NCBI GenBank assembly: GCA_965140355.1
Contig: OZ223192.1
Location: forward strand, 248,001 to 312,000
DNA: 64,000 nucleotides
DNA from: Acetobacterium sp965140355
GTDB taxonomy: Bacteria > Bacillota > Clostridia > Eubacteriales > Eubacteriaceae
Direction: 5' to 3'
Part shown: piece after piece, positions 26,512 to 35,860 of the stretch
Position numbering within the stretch: the stretch's first letter is position 1
How the letters are laid out: each line of letters starts with the position of its first letter
The notes under the pieces: model-generated
The model's database searches: none
The model's input: the letters and a program-made list of their open reading frames with translations, nothing else
Told to the model about the DNA's origin: nothing
Made by a program: the position numbers and the translations under genes

Positions 26512-27171
26512 TTATTCAATTTGAAAATAAGGTTTAAATTCAAATTGAACTTGATTAAGAATTAATTTGCTTTCGTCCAGAATGGCGTTAATGCGATCTT
26601 CGCTAATGTGCATAAGGACAAAATTGAGGCGAGTAATATAATCCAAGCACTCATCAACAGTGCAGTTAAAATTACCCTGATCGAAGGCCCAGAGAATTGA
26701 AAAACCAGAAGCCCAGGCGGCAGTGGTAATCATCGCAATTTCATCTGAGTTTTGGTGAAGATCCAGATGATAATGGCGGTCATGCATTTTATAAAGGCGG
26801 AAACTTTCAACACTAAATAAATCCTCATATTTGTCATTGGCAAGCTCTTTAAGAAAACGCATGGCTTTAGCATCAGTTAGAAATAAACGGTTATACAGAT
26901 GAATTTCTACCGCAGTGCTGACCTGCAGATCAAATTTTCTGTTTTTAAAATAGTTATGATAAAGCTTTAAGGCAATTTTATTTTTAAAGTCAAAAAGGAA
27001 AGTATCATTCACAGCTCGAGCTAAACTGGATTTGGATTTATAATGATACGAAATAAGAGGCTTGGTAATGTTACAAATTTCGGCAATTTGATCGAGATAG
27101 GTTAGTTTATAGCCTTGCTCATAAAATAATTGCGTTGCTGTTTGGAGGATGTTTTCTTTTTGATTTTTCAT
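26512..27171 (-). CDS. TetR-family regulator (paralogue 2)
   Basis: A 219-residue protein when started at the inner ATG, giving the same length as its paralogue at 24358 (MKNQKENILQTATQLFYEQG). The recognition region reads ITKPLISYHYKSKSSLA, differing from paralogue 1 at a few helix positions, which fits a changed operator. The ligand domain ends FEFKPYFQIE. It diverges from the corrinoid protein gene, whose promoter carries AACCGGTT. It is the likely repressor of that operon and perhaps of the distant methyltransferase gene at 41949 with the same operator. Confidence 0.85.
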   Translation of the reverse strand: MKNQKENILQTATQLFYEQGYKLTYLDQIAEICNITKPLISYHYKSKSSLARAVNDTFLFDFKNKIALKLYHNYFKNRKFDLQVSTAVEIHLYNRLFLTDAKAMRFLKELANDKYEDLFSVESFRLYKMHDRHYHLDLHQNSDEIAMITTAAWASGFSILWAFDQGNFNCTVDECLDYITRLNFVLMHISEDRINAILDESKLILNQVQFEFKPYFQIE

Positions 27172-27494
27172 AGCGATCTCTTTCATGCTGAATTCTATTG
27201 CTTTTTATCTTACCCTTTTTTTCGAATAGATGCAAGTTTATTTATATTAAGTAATCTAAATTAGAGCGGTTTAAAAATGATTGACAATTCGTAAAAAAAC
27301 GATTACAATACAAATACTGAACCGGTTAAATAATATTAACCGAAAGGATTATTTTAAGCAATTAATTAAAGACATCATCAAAACACCTGTATCATAGGAA
27401 AGACAGTATTTTTTTAATAAACGTTAGATGTTTTTGAAATTATTAAAATAATCTTGTTTCGTAAAAATCAAAATACTTTTAACAGGAGGAAAAA
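27172..27494. other. Divergent control region and long leader of the corrinoid operon
   Basis: No gene. The promoter and operator are listed separately; about 180 bases of transcribed leader follow, in which I see no riboswitch pattern. Confidence 0.5.
27281..27329 (+). promoter_or_regulatory. Promoter and AACCGGTT operator of the corrinoid protein operon
   Basis: TTGACA at 27281-27286, a 17-base spacer, TACAAT at 27304-27309, then AACCGGTT at 27320-27327 after 10 bases. The same layout occurs at 41792-41840. Confidence 0.75.
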
Positions 27495-28124
27495 ATGTCA
27501 AAAATCGAAGAAGTCAAAGCAAAGGTTGAAGCGGGTAAATCAAAATTGGTGCCAGGACTCGTTCAGGAAGCATTGGATTCTGGTTCAACACCAGCTGAGA
27601 TTCTACAGGCCATGGTCGATTCTATGAGTGTAGTTGGAGAAAAGTTCTCTTCAGGAGAAATATTTGTACCAGAAATGTTAATCGCTGCCAAAGCAATGTC
27701 AAAAGGTGTTGAAGTATTAAAACCTTTAATGATTGGTGATGGCTCGACCTCGCTGGGAACGTGCGTAATTGGTACGGTTGCTGGAGATTTACATGATATT
27801 GGCAAAAATTTAGTTGCTATGATGATCGAAAGCGCTGGGTTTGATATGATCGATTTGGGGGTAGATGTTCCAGCAGATAATTTTGTTCAAGCCGTTAAAG
27901 ATAATGATAATGTCAAATTGGTAGCTTGCTCCGGATTATTAACAACAACCATGCCTTCATTAAAAGAAGCTGTGCAAACGATTAAGGCAGCTTGTCCAGA
28001 TGTAAAAGTGATTGTTGGTGGCGCACCAGTAACGCCTGAATATGCAGCTGAAGTTGGTTCCGATGGTTATGCTCCAGATGCTGGTAGTGCGGCGGTAAAA
28101 GCAAAAGAACTGGTTTCGGCTTAA
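27495..28124 (+). CDS. Corrinoid (B12-binding) methyl-carrier protein
   Basis: A 209-residue protein with AGGAGG before its ATG. Residues 1-85 are the methionine-synthase-type helical cap (EALDSGSTPAEILQAMVDSM, GEIFVPEMLIAAKAM). The Rossmann-type cobalamin domain follows with the DxHxxG motif at Asp98, His100 and Gly103 (GDLHDIGKN), then LLTTTMPSL and VIVGGAPVT, which hold the nucleotide tail. It accepts a methyl group on cobalt(I) from a substrate-specific methyltransferase and passes it to tetrahydrofolate through a second enzyme. The methyltransferase gene starts 36 bases later. Confidence 0.9.
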   Translation: MSKIEEVKAKVEAGKSKLVPGLVQEALDSGSTPAEILQAMVDSMSVVGEKFSSGEIFVPEMLIAAKAMSKGVEVLKPLMIGDGSTSLGTCVIGTVAGDLHDIGKNLVAMMIESAGFDMIDLGVDVPADNFVQAVKDNDNVKLVACSGLLTTTMPSLKEAVQTIKAACPDVKVIVGGAPVTPEYAAEVGSDGYAPDAGSAAVKAKELVSA

Positions 28125-28159
28125 TAAATGAATGTGTGATACCATCAGGAGGTATAAAG

Positions 28160-29137
28160 ATGTTAACCAAAAGACAGAATTTATTAGAAACCATCAATGG
28201 GGGAAATCCGGATCGCTTTGTTAATCAATATGAATTTTTGAATATTATTATGGAAACGCCTACGGGAATAGAATTTCGATATGGGGAAACATGGGTTGAT
28301 CATTGGGGCATCACTTGGCAATGGCCCGAAGGTCAGTTGGGAATGTTTCCGGTGCATCATGATGGTAAAGCGGTGATACAGGATATCACGAAATGGAAAG
28401 ATGTTTTGAAAAAACCCGAAATTTTGACATCGGATGAAGCATGGGCACCAGCGGTAGCTCACGCTAACGCGGTTGATCGCAACGAAGAGTATGTTGCCGG
28501 CTTCTTTGCTCCCGGAATATTTGAAATGACCCATCATCTCATGGGTATGGAAAATGCGTTGATGGCTCTTTATGAAGAACCGGAAGCGATGCAGGAATTG
28601 ATTGATTTTTTAGTCAGTTATGAACTGGATTTTGCTCAGGTAATGGTTGATAAAATTCATCCGGATTGTATTTTTCACCACGATGATTGGGGGAGTCAGA
28701 TTTCTTCTTTTGTTTCACCAGATATGTTTGAAGAATTTTTCTTACCTGCTTATAAAAAAATCTATGGTTTTTATAAAGCTAACGGGGTCGAATTGGTAGT
28801 TCATCATAGTGACAGTTATGCTGCGAATCTGGTGCCTTTCATGATCGAAATGGGTATTGATATTTGGCAAGGTGTTATGAATACCAATAATATTCCTGAG
28901 TTGATCAAAACCTATGGTGGAAAAATTTCATTTATGGGAGGTATTCATAGTGGTTTAGTGGATTTCCCGGCATGGACGCCTGAAATTGTAGCAGAAAACG
29001 TTGAAAAAGCCTGTCGCGACAATGGTAAGTTATATTTTATTCCTTGTCAGACTTCAGGTCTACCGATGGAAAACTTTGAAGGAGTTTACGAAACGATCAA
29101 TAAAGAAATTGATCGGATGAGTAAGGAGCTTTTTTAA
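28160..29137 (+). CDS. Uroporphyrinogen-decarboxylase-family methyltransferase (corrinoid-linked)
   Basis: A 325-residue protein; the ATG at 28160 follows AGGAGG and is preferred to an upstream frame extension. The fold is that of URO-D/MtaA/CmuA methyltransferases: LTKRQNLLETINGGNPDRF at the start, FHHDDWGSQ in the middle (about 180), VVHHSDSY (about 220) and IPCQTSGLP near the end, giving His and Cys candidates for the zinc site that activates the methyl donor or acceptor. In acetogens such proteins act as O-demethylase component I, moving methyl groups from methoxy-aromatics to the corrinoid protein. The adjacent corrinoid gene supports this; the substrate is not readable. Confidence 0.85.
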   Translation: MLTKRQNLLETINGGNPDRFVNQYEFLNIIMETPTGIEFRYGETWVDHWGITWQWPEGQLGMFPVHHDGKAVIQDITKWKDVLKKPEILTSDEAWAPAVAHANAVDRNEEYVAGFFAPGIFEMTHHLMGMENALMALYEEPEAMQELIDFLVSYELDFAQVMVDKIHPDCIFHHDDWGSQISSFVSPDMFEEFFLPAYKKIYGFYKANGVELVVHHSDSYAANLVPFMIEMGIDIWQGVMNTNNIPELIKTYGGKISFMGGIHSGLVDFPAWTPEIVAENVEKACRDNGKLYFIPCQTSGLPMENFEGVYETINKEIDRMSKELF

Positions 29138-29314
29138 ATAGGGTTATAATGACATCTTTTGAATGGTTTTTAAAAATAACGTGATCCAGTTCAGATAATA
29201 AAAGTTCATAAGAAGGATTTAATTCATAAATTTTGATCTGTTAGTCAAAAGTCAGAAATCAAGATGACAATGCTTTCACTAATATCAAACATTTAACCAA
29301 TATGGAGGATAAAA

Positions 29315-30481
29315 ATGAATCAAACAGTAAAACCTATCTCAACTTTTACAATATTAGCACTGGCGTTTTTTGGAATGGGCGTTGGGACTGTTACTCCAGC
29401 CCTTAATGCAATTTTTGTTCAATTTAGCGATTTACCGATTACGACTCTTTTGCTTGTCTCGACATTGCCTTCATTAACCGTTATTCCAGCAACAATGATC
29501 GCAGGTGCCGTTGCTGGGAACAAAGTTAAATATAAAACGCTGGCAGTATTAGGGATGATACTTTTTGTTTTAGGAGGCGTGGCCCCATTTTTCGCAAACG
29601 ATTTCACGGTCATTTTGCTTGAACGAGCGATTTTTGGTATCGGTCTTGGAATAATGCAACCAATAGCGAACGCATTAGCTTTAGGCGTTTACGAAGGGGA
29701 TAAAGTTGCAACCATGACCGGAATGGTTACTTTGTCAATGAATATCGGTGGGATGGTGCTTCAATTTTTAGGTGGCTATTTTGCCTCAATCGGATGGAAT
29801 TATGCTTTTCTTCCACATGGACTAGGCATTATTTCACTAATCTTAGTTATCTTTTTCTTGCCAGAACCTCCCAAAGCTCCTGTTTCGACTGAATCTCAAG
29901 TTTTACCCAAAGAAAAACTGCCTTTAAAAGTCTGGATTACTGTGTTAGTCTACGGGATTTTCACCTTGTGTATTTATCCAATGCTCGTCAATATGTCAAC
30001 TCTTATTGTGGAACGTGGTTTAGGAACGACTGCCACAGCTGGAATTGTTTTGTCATTTTTAACAATTGGCGGGATGGTTGCTGGTTCTATTTTTGGTAAG
30101 GTATTTAAAATTTCGGGACGATTTATTTTGGCCTTTGGTTATGCGGTGGGTGTTATTGGTCTGATCAGTGTAGTCATCGCTCAAAATATTATTCTATTAA
30201 CGATAGGAGCATTTCTTGTAGGAATAGCCATGTCTACTCTAATTCCAGCTAGTATGATGATTATTTCGATGTCAGCTAAGCCAACTCAAATGGCATTTTC
30301 CGTGTCTTTGTTTATGGCTGGGATGAATTTGTTTGGATTTTTGTCCACTTATTGGATTGGGGCAATCGCATCGATCACTGGTGACGCGGTCACTACTCCG
30401 ATAGCTGTCGGTGCAGTTGTTACCGGAATCTTCTGTATTTTATATCTGGTTATCAATCCACTTAAGACAAAAGCTGAATAA
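29315..30481 (+). CDS. MFS transporter of the methyltransferase cluster
   Basis: A 388-residue membrane protein with about 12 hydrophobic helices, TGGAGG before its ATG. It resembles CynX/NimT or aromatic-acid type major facilitators (TVTPALNAIFVQFSDLPITT in the first loop, GIGLGIMQPIANALAL in helix 4). It follows the methyltransferase gene by 177 bases and is probably in the same unit, importing the methylated substrate. It is only distantly like the MFS protein at 25205. Confidence 0.8.
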   Translation: MNQTVKPISTFTILALAFFGMGVGTVTPALNAIFVQFSDLPITTLLLVSTLPSLTVIPATMIAGAVAGNKVKYKTLAVLGMILFVLGGVAPFFANDFTVILLERAIFGIGLGIMQPIANALALGVYEGDKVATMTGMVTLSMNIGGMVLQFLGGYFASIGWNYAFLPHGLGIISLILVIFFLPEPPKAPVSTESQVLPKEKLPLKVWITVLVYGIFTLCIYPMLVNMSTLIVERGLGTTATAGIVLSFLTIGGMVAGSIFGKVFKISGRFILAFGYAVGVIGLISVVIAQNIILLTIGAFLVGIAMSTLIPASMMIISMSAKPTQMAFSVSLFMAGMNLFGFLSTYWIGAIASITGDAVTTPIAVGAVVTGIFCILYLVINPLKTKAE

Positions 30482-30518
30482 AAGTTTTGTGTTTGTTATA
30501 GATTGCAATAAAACTTTA

Positions 30519-30548
30519 AAGCCCCTATTTCATTAGAAATGGGGGCTT
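30519..30548. terminator. Hairpin terminator between convergent units
   Basis: AAGCCCCTATTTC pairs with GAAATGGGGGCTT (13 pairs, one G-T) around ATTA. A T-rich tract follows only when read on the minus strand, so it best serves the MerR gene, but it may act both ways. Confidence 0.7.
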
Positions 30549-30597
30549 ACTGCGTCATAGTAAATATTAAGTCGCTTTAAATAACAGCTAATAATGT

Positions 30598-31335
30598 TTA
30601 TTTTGAGGTGTAAATGGCAATGGCATCGCTCATAAATTGAGCCAGTCCGGGGGCGTGTCCATCAATATTGGTTTTAAAACGTTCATCACAGCTGTACATA
30701 AGACCCAATCCAGCGAGGATTTCTGGGCTACATTCATAGTAGTGTTTAGTGATGTGTGCCTGCCACTGGGATACCAAATTTTGGACGGTTAAATCAGCGG
30801 CATTTTTATTCATATTATTGATAAAACCGGCATAAATGGCTTCGGCCTCGTTGTGGATGGCTTCCCAATCTTCAGAACGATAGTGATTTGTTTTTTGTTC
30901 GCTTTGATGATAAGCATCGGAATTTCCCCATCGTTCTGAGACTTCGGATTTGTACTTCATTTTGTTTTCTTCAATCTCTTTCATATCAAAGGGTTTAAAG
31001 TTCATCGTAATTTCTCCTTGTATTTTATTTTCCAACAAGGCAATGAGTTTATCAAGACGGCTACGTTTGAGTATCAGCAGATGTCGTTGTTTTTTAAACG
31101 AATTTATTTCGTCGTAATTAGGATCGGCTAAAATTCGTTTAATTTCCTGGATCGAAAAATCCAGTTCTCGTAAAAATAATATCGAGTGAAGTAATTTAAG
31201 ATTTTCCTCATCATAATAGCGATAGTTGTTTTCTGAGATTTCACTGGGAATAAGAATTCCTTCACGGTGATAATAGTGAAGGGTGCGCACACTGATTCCA
31301 GTGAGAGTAGCGACTTCTTTAACCGTCATTTTCAT
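30598..31335 (-). CDS. MerR-family regulator with TipAS-like drug-binding domain
   Basis: A 245-residue protein with AAGGAGG before its ATG. Residues 1-70 are the MerR helix-turn-helix and wing (TVKEVATLTGISVRTLHYYH, EISENNYRYYDEENL). A coiled dimer helix follows (about 78-110), then a TipAS-type helical domain (about 125-245) with SERWGNSDAYHQS, as in TipA and Mta, which bind thiopeptides and other cyclic compounds. No divergent transporter lies next to it. Family members activate multidrug efflux genes, usually including their own promoter. Confidence 0.85.
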   Translation of the reverse strand: MKMTVKEVATLTGISVRTLHYYHREGILIPSEISENNYRYYDEENLKLLHSILFLRELDFSIQEIKRILADPNYDEINSFKKQRHLLILKRSRLDKLIALLENKIQGEITMNFKPFDMKEIEENKMKYKSEVSERWGNSDAYHQSEQKTNHYRSEDWEAIHNEAEAIYAGFINNMNKNAADLTVQNLVSQWQAHITKHYYECSPEILAGLGLMYSCDERFKTNIDGHAPGLAQFMSDAIAIYTSK

Positions 31336-31426
31336 TAGGGACCTCCTTGCTGTTGGGAGCGGGTCAGATCGAACTGTCGTTTAATCTGACTATGATTTAA
31401 GGATAAGCTATGACCTAAGGTGAGAG

Positions 31427-32503
31427 TCAAGCGGAATTAAAGATTTTTTTATTTTCGTTGAGGAGTATTTTTATAATTGCAATCATTTTAGACGACTCTT
31501 CAAAAATTGGGCTATGAGCGGATTCTTCAAAGCAATAAAAAACTTTTTTAGGTGCTTGAATGTCATCCAGATAGATTTCTGAAAGGTAATGGTTAACGGT
31601 ATAGTCGTAAATGCCTGAAAAAAAGTAGACTGGAAGATCTAAACGAAGGATTGTATCACCTAGATTACAATGCCGATATTCCTGATTAAGGATAGTATTT
31701 TTTGAAAAGGTCTTGCCTTGCCAGATTTTTATTTTTTCTAACAGTCGATATTCGCGATTTTTCATGACATTCATAAAAATTCCGGTATATATTGAATACA
31801 TATTATGGATCGTGCCAATCCCAGCCTGATGCATCACCCGATCGCGGAGCCGTTCATAAGCGAAGGTACCATAGGGGGCTTTAATTAATTGTTTTAGCGT
31901 TTTTTTATCATCAGCATTTTTATAAAAATCAAGCATGAAGTCATAAGCCAATTCTTCAGAAAGTTCGGGGTTGACAACTTGAGCAATTCCCAAATAGGCG
32001 TGATAGAGGTTTGGTGCTTGGGCCGCTGTTTGAATACCAATATAAGTGCCAAATGAATGGGCCATCAAATAAATTTTATCTTGATGAAATCGTTTCCGTA
32101 GATAGTGTGTAACCGCGATGGTATCGCTTATGAATTGATCGGTGGTCATGGTATCAGGAGCTATTTTAGCATGGTAGGATAAACCAGATCCACGCTGATC
32201 CCACCAGACGACGGTAAAAATATTTTCAAGATGGCTGGGATACGCTTTGTTAAGCCAATATTCAGGCATTCCGGGGCCACCGTGAATAAATAATAACACC
32301 GGATTGTTACTGTTTTGGGATTTTATAATCATGCCAAATTCCATACCATTAATTTCGACCCATATTTTTTCCGAAATACTGTCACGCAAAACCGTTCCAT
32401 CTTCATTTGTGAAAGGGATTGCTTTTCCTGGACTCCAGAGAATAAGGAGGCAAGAAGAAAAAAAGAAAACGAAAAAGATAATATATAGAAGAAATATAAA
32501 CAT
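31427..32503 (-). CDS. Membrane-anchored alpha/beta hydrolase (proline iminopeptidase-like)
   Basis: A 358-residue protein with an N-terminal transmembrane helix (about 1-22) and then an alpha/beta hydrolase. Visible marks are the oxyanion motif LLFIHGGPG (about 72-80), WWDQRGSG, the nucleophile Ser in MAHSFGT (about 146), the acid in FSGIYDYTV and the His in EESAHSP. HGGPG and DQRG are typical of proline iminopeptidases and related S33 peptidases. The N-terminal anchor is unusual for that group and points to action on the outer face of the membrane. Confidence 0.8.
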   Translation of the reverse strand: MFIFLLYIIFFVFFFSSCLLILWSPGKAIPFTNEDGTVLRDSISEKIWVEINGMEFGMIIKSQNSNNPVLLFIHGGPGMPEYWLNKAYPSHLENIFTVVWWDQRGSGLSYHAKIAPDTMTTDQFISDTIAVTHYLRKRFHQDKIYLMAHSFGTYIGIQTAAQAPNLYHAYLGIAQVVNPELSEELAYDFMLDFYKNADDKKTLKQLIKAPYGTFAYERLRDRVMHQAGIGTIHNMYSIYTGIFMNVMKNREYRLLEKIKIWQGKTFSKNTILNQEYRHCNLGDTILRLDLPVYFFSGIYDYTVNHYLSEIYLDDIQAPKKVFYCFEESAHSPIFEESSKMIAIIKILLNENKKIFNSA

Positions 32504-32662
32504 TGGATTTACCTTTCTGGTAAGCTGATAATTAATTTTGAGAGTATAATCATTAACTTGATAAATAATTGGTTTGGCTAGGTTAAGGTTTATTATCGCG
32601 ATAATCGCGACAAACAGAGAGTGTAAGGTAAGTTTATGGAATACTGGTGTTTAGAATTTAAA

Positions 32663-33460
32663 CTATAATGTTTCGATAAAATCGGATAGAAGGGTATTGA
32701 AGACCTCAGGGTTATCGACATTTGAGTTGTGCCCTGCATATGGAACAATGCGAAGTGGATAGCCAGTTTGTTGGGCCCAAGCATGATTATATTTGCGTAC
32801 TTTTCCAATTTTATCATATTCTCCCAGCATCAAAAGAACTGGGAATTTAAAAGCGGTATTTTTGTTTTCGCTTAAAAAGCTGGAATAGGCAATGCCCATC
32901 ATTTTACAGAGTTCTTTTTTATGATAAGGCTTAAGCATGGTGATCATATTATGATAAGCTTCATGCGTATATGTTGCTGCTTGGGCAATACTTTTGATCA
33001 GAAAGTTATAAGGGTAACAAAGTGAAAGCCATTCGACTTGTCGCAGCCAGAAGCGATCCCAAAAGGAATAATAAATGAGGCCGAAAGGGGAAGTGTCAAC
33101 GCCGATAAAAGCCAGTACTTTTTCCGGAAAATCAACAGCAAATTGTTGGCAGACATATCCGCCCAGCGACTGGCCAATCAGCATTGTCAAATTAATCGAT
33201 TCTTGGATCAGAATGGCATTTAGATCCTGTGCTGAGTGCTGATAGGAAAAATCGCGATAAGGTCGGGATAATCCATGCATGGGAAGATCCCAGGTGATAA
33301 TCGTGTAGTGTTGTTTAAAATAGGAAACTTGATGTTCAAACATCTGGTGATTGGCAGTAAGTCCGTGGGTAAACACCAGACATTTTGCTTGAGTATTCCA
33401 ATGTTTGTTAATCCAATAATGGACAGTACCTCGAGGGGTGATAATTGTTTTTTCCAGCAC
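32663..33460 (-). CDS. Alpha/beta hydrolase
   Basis: A 265-residue cytoplasmic hydrolase from a GTG start with GAAGG ahead. It has the oxyanion motif VFTHGLTAN (about 30), WDLPMHGLS, the nucleophile motif IGQSLGGY (about 95), the acid in MLGEYDKIG (about 205) and the His in YAGHNSNVD (about 245). The substrate cannot be told; close family members are esterases, lipases and ring-cleavage hydrolases. It is separate from the previous hydrolase by 160 bases and unlike it in sequence. Confidence 0.8.
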   Translation of the reverse strand: MLEKTIITPRGTVHYWINKHWNTQAKCLVFTHGLTANHQMFEHQVSYFKQHYTIITWDLPMHGLSRPYRDFSYQHSAQDLNAILIQESINLTMLIGQSLGGYVCQQFAVDFPEKVLAFIGVDTSPFGLIYYSFWDRFWLRQVEWLSLCYPYNFLIKSIAQAATYTHEAYHNMITMLKPYHKKELCKMMGIAYSSFLSENKNTAFKFPVLLMLGEYDKIGKVRKYNHAWAQQTGYPLRIVPYAGHNSNVDNPEVFNTLLSDFIETL

Positions 33461-33680
33461 GATTTAACCTTCTTTCAATTCTAAGTTGGCTTGAAAAATC
33501 ATTTTTAAATCAGATAACAATAATTATTGCAGTTAAGATTATGTTTTTTAGTTTAGCGATTATAAAAAGATAAGTCAATGGAAAACTGGATAAATTTAAT
33601 GCCGAATTAATAGTTTTTTTAAATAAAAAGAAACTCTTCGAAAAGAGCTTCTTAAATAATTGGGTAGAATAAATATTAAT

Positions 33681-33720
33681 AAACTCGGAATCAAATGACT
33701 TTTTTGCTAATTCCGAGTTT
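33681..33720. terminator. Hairpin terminator of the OsmC gene
   Basis: AAACTCGGAAT pairs with ATTCCGAGTTT (11 pairs) around an 18-base loop just downstream of the OsmC gene. A second weaker hairpin (AAGAA, CTCTT, CGAA, AAGAG, TTCTT) lies at about 33629-33654 on the hydrolase side. Confidence 0.7.
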
Positions 33721-33728
33721 GTTGATAT

Positions 33729-34163
33729 TTATTTTGTTTTAACAGTGATTGGGGTAATATTTCCTAAATTATCGCTTACAGGACATCGACTTTTGACAAG
33801 TTTGACCCATTCTTCGATGGTTTCTTCATTAGCATCACATTCAGGTTTTAAGATCACATCAATGGATCGGAAGCCAGGCCGTTCAGCATCAGAAACGCCA
33901 AGAAGATTGTCAACATTAATATCGCCACGCATTTCGATTTTTAAGCTTTTTAGCTCGAAATTCATTTCTTTTGCAATCAAATGGCCGACAACATTCAAAC
34001 AACCGGCAAAAGCACCTAATAAATATTCGACAGGACTTAAACCTTCATTGGTACCACCCAAGGTATCAGGTTCATCAACGATGAAACTAAAGCCTCTGGC
34101 TTTAACAACAGTTTTCGTTGGATTTTCACTCTGAGCACGTACACAAAATTTTGCATCTGGCAT
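33729..34163 (-). CDS. OsmC/Ohr-family peroxiredoxin-like protein
   Basis: A 144-residue protein with the two reactive cysteines of the family, one in AFAGCLNVVGHL (about 55) and one in KSRCPVSDN (about 125). The order GLSPVEYLLGAFAGC is typical. OsmC/Ohr enzymes reduce organic hydroperoxides with dithiol reductants. The gene diverges from a MarR-type regulator at 34337, the common ohr/ohrR arrangement, and a TTATAATTATAA palindrome lies between them. Confidence 0.85.
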   Translation of the reverse strand: MPDAKFCVRAQSENPTKTVVKARGFSFIVDEPDTLGGTNEGLSPVEYLLGAFAGCLNVVGHLIAKEMNFELKSLKIEMRGDINVDNLLGVSDAERPGFRSIDVILKPECDANEETIEEWVKLVKSRCPVSDNLGNITPITVKTK

Positions 34164-34261
34164 AATAGATAGCCTCCTAATAATTAGTATATAATTATAT
34201 TAGCATGGTAAATAAAGATTGTCAATGTGAATTATTTGCTCAATAATCGCAAATAAATATG

Positions 34262-34273
34262 TTATAATTATAA
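34262..34273. promoter_or_regulatory. Palindromic operator candidate between osmC-like and marR-like genes
   Basis: TTATAATTATAA is a perfect 12-base palindrome in the divergent gap and overlaps a possible -10 element (TATAAT on both strands). MarR/OhrR regulators bind AT-rich palindromes of this sort. Confidence 0.45.
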
Positions 34274-34336
34274 AACAAGGGCAAATGATGTTGAACTGGC
34301 AAAAATAATATGGATAGGTTTGGGGAGGTTGATAAC

Positions 34337-34762
34337 ATGTTTGAACTTGAAAATTGTGTAGCTTATATCGCAACAAATGCTGGAAAAATTTTGGCAGAAG
34401 GTTTTGATAAAAAATTGAAAGAAGTAGGGATTTCACGGGTTCAGTGGTCGGTGCTTTACTATTTGGCAAAACCCGACTGCAACAGTCAAAAAGAATTAGT
34501 GGAACGTTTAAAAACAAAAGGATCATCAACGACCCGTTTGTTGGATCGAATGGTCCGCGATGGGTGGGTTGAACGACATTTAAATCCCCATGATCGACGT
34601 GAAATGTTATTGACACTAACAAAGAAAGGATATGAGTTACGAGAGAAATGTTTACCGATTGGCCAGGCATATAGCGATAAAATTACTGCTGATATCTCAG
34701 AAACAGATCTAAAGACATTTTACACAGTAATGGAGCAGTTGATTCAGAGTGCGCTAAAATAG
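34337..34762 (+). CDS. MarR-family regulator (OhrR-like)
   Basis: A 141-residue protein; the ATG at 34337 follows GGGGAGG by 8 bases. The winged helix covers about 30-100: ISRVQWSVLYYLAKPD, QKELVERLKTKGSSTTRLLDRM and HDRREMLLTLTKKG (wing). Cys7 in FELENCVAYI lies where OhrR has its peroxide-sensing cysteine. It probably represses the divergent OsmC gene and is released by organic peroxide; the sensing role is inferred. Confidence 0.8.
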   Translation: MFELENCVAYIATNAGKILAEGFDKKLKEVGISRVQWSVLYYLAKPDCNSQKELVERLKTKGSSTTRLLDRMVRDGWVERHLNPHDRREMLLTLTKKGYELREKCLPIGQAYSDKITADISETDLKTFYTVMEQLIQSALK

Positions 34763-34840
34763 CGATTTTTAATTTAAAGAGAGTATACTTGAAAGTATGT
34801 TTTGTTTGCTAGATTAGGGATTGAGAATAAGGAGAAAGTT

Positions 34841-35416
34841 ATGAAAATTATTTGTTTGGGCGATAGCCTGACTTTTGGATATCAAGTGTCCCGTGAACTA
34901 AAATGGCACGTGATTGCCGCGCAAAAAACCGGAATCCAGTTGGTCAACCGTGGTATTAGCGGGGAAACTACCGATGGCATGTTAGTACGGATAAAAAGAC
35001 AGGTGTTTGATGCAAAGCCCGATGGGGTAATTATTATGGGTGGGTATAACGATATTTTCTTTAATCGTTCATGGGAGCGAGCAGCAGAAAATATGAAAAC
35101 AATGGTTGCCGAGTCCAGAGCGCAAAAAATAAAGGTATACGTCGCTATTCCACCGCCAATTCTGTTGCCGATTGCTTTTAAGGAAGGGAGCGCAGAGATG
35201 GTAGATTTTAAAAAATCGGCACTGATGATTGAGGATTATTGTCAATGGTTAAAAGATTTTTCTATGACATCGCAAATCGCCGCCTTGGATTTTAGAGTTG
35301 ATATTGATTGGAACGACCACAGTTTATATTTGGATGGCATTCATCAAAGCCCTAAAGGACATCAACGGATGGCAGAGCGACTGATTGAATTCCTGAAACA
35401 ACAATCATGGTTGTAA
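34841..35416 (+). CDS. SGNH/GDSL hydrolase (lysophospholipase L1-like)
   Basis: A 191-residue protein; the ATG at 34841 follows AAGGAG and makes the product start MKIICLGDSLTFG with the nucleophile Ser in GDS. Block II Gly is in NRGISGETT, block III Asn in IIMGGYNDI, and the catalytic Asp/His pair in LYLDGIHQSPKGH. There is no signal peptide. It hydrolyses esters or thioesters of lipids or cell-wall groups; the true substrate is open. Confidence 0.85.
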   Translation: MKIICLGDSLTFGYQVSRELKWHVIAAQKTGIQLVNRGISGETTDGMLVRIKRQVFDAKPDGVIIMGGYNDIFFNRSWERAAENMKTMVAESRAQKIKVYVAIPPPILLPIAFKEGSAEMVDFKKSALMIEDYCQWLKDFSMTSQIAALDFRVDIDWNDHSLYLDGIHQSPKGHQRMAERLIEFLKQQSWL

Positions 35417-35572
35417 ATAGCAAGTGTTAGCTTTTTAATAAGTTAGCGCTGAGAAGCGTTATACGTAGCTATTTAACAGGAAGATGAAACGGGCACTGAT
35501 GATGAAATAAAAGAAACTAATGCCCCGATGCTTTTGGATATCTTATATGAGCCCGTGTTTTAACTGAACAAT

Positions 35573-35860
35573 TTACCATGTGCCTAGAATATAATTGGCA
35601 AGGGATGCGAAGGAAGCAACGAGACCACAAACAGCAATGACAAGATTTGTGGTTGTTTTTACATTTTTATATTTAAAAACATAGGCCATTCCCAGATATC
35701 CCCAGAAAATTGCGTTTAAGTCAGCGATCGGCAGATTTTTGAAAAAATTATAGATAACCAGAATAATAAAGATTGTAGCTAGTCCTAATAATCCGTAATC
35801 CTGGGATTTATCCTCGGGTTCTTTAGTTGATACGGCAGTTTTAACTTCATCATTTTTCAT
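35573..35860 (-). CDS. Small membrane protein, unknown
   Basis: A 95-residue protein with a charged N-terminal 22 residues and three hydrophobic segments (about 23-42, 46-62 and 71-90). AGGAGG precedes the ATG. No family recognised; similar small integral membrane proteins are common in Firmicutes. It stands alone between the SGNH hydrolase and the DUF5131 gene. Confidence 0.55.
   Translation of the reverse strand: MKNDEVKTAVSTKEPEDKSQDYGLLGLATIFIILVIYNFFKNLPIADLNAIFWGYLGMAYVFKYKNVKTTTNLVIAVCGLVASFASLANYILGTW

Noticed and set aside
27330..27494. Cobalamin riboswitch in the corrinoid operon leader
   Set aside because: The leader is short and AT-rich and shows no B12-box core or matching stems.
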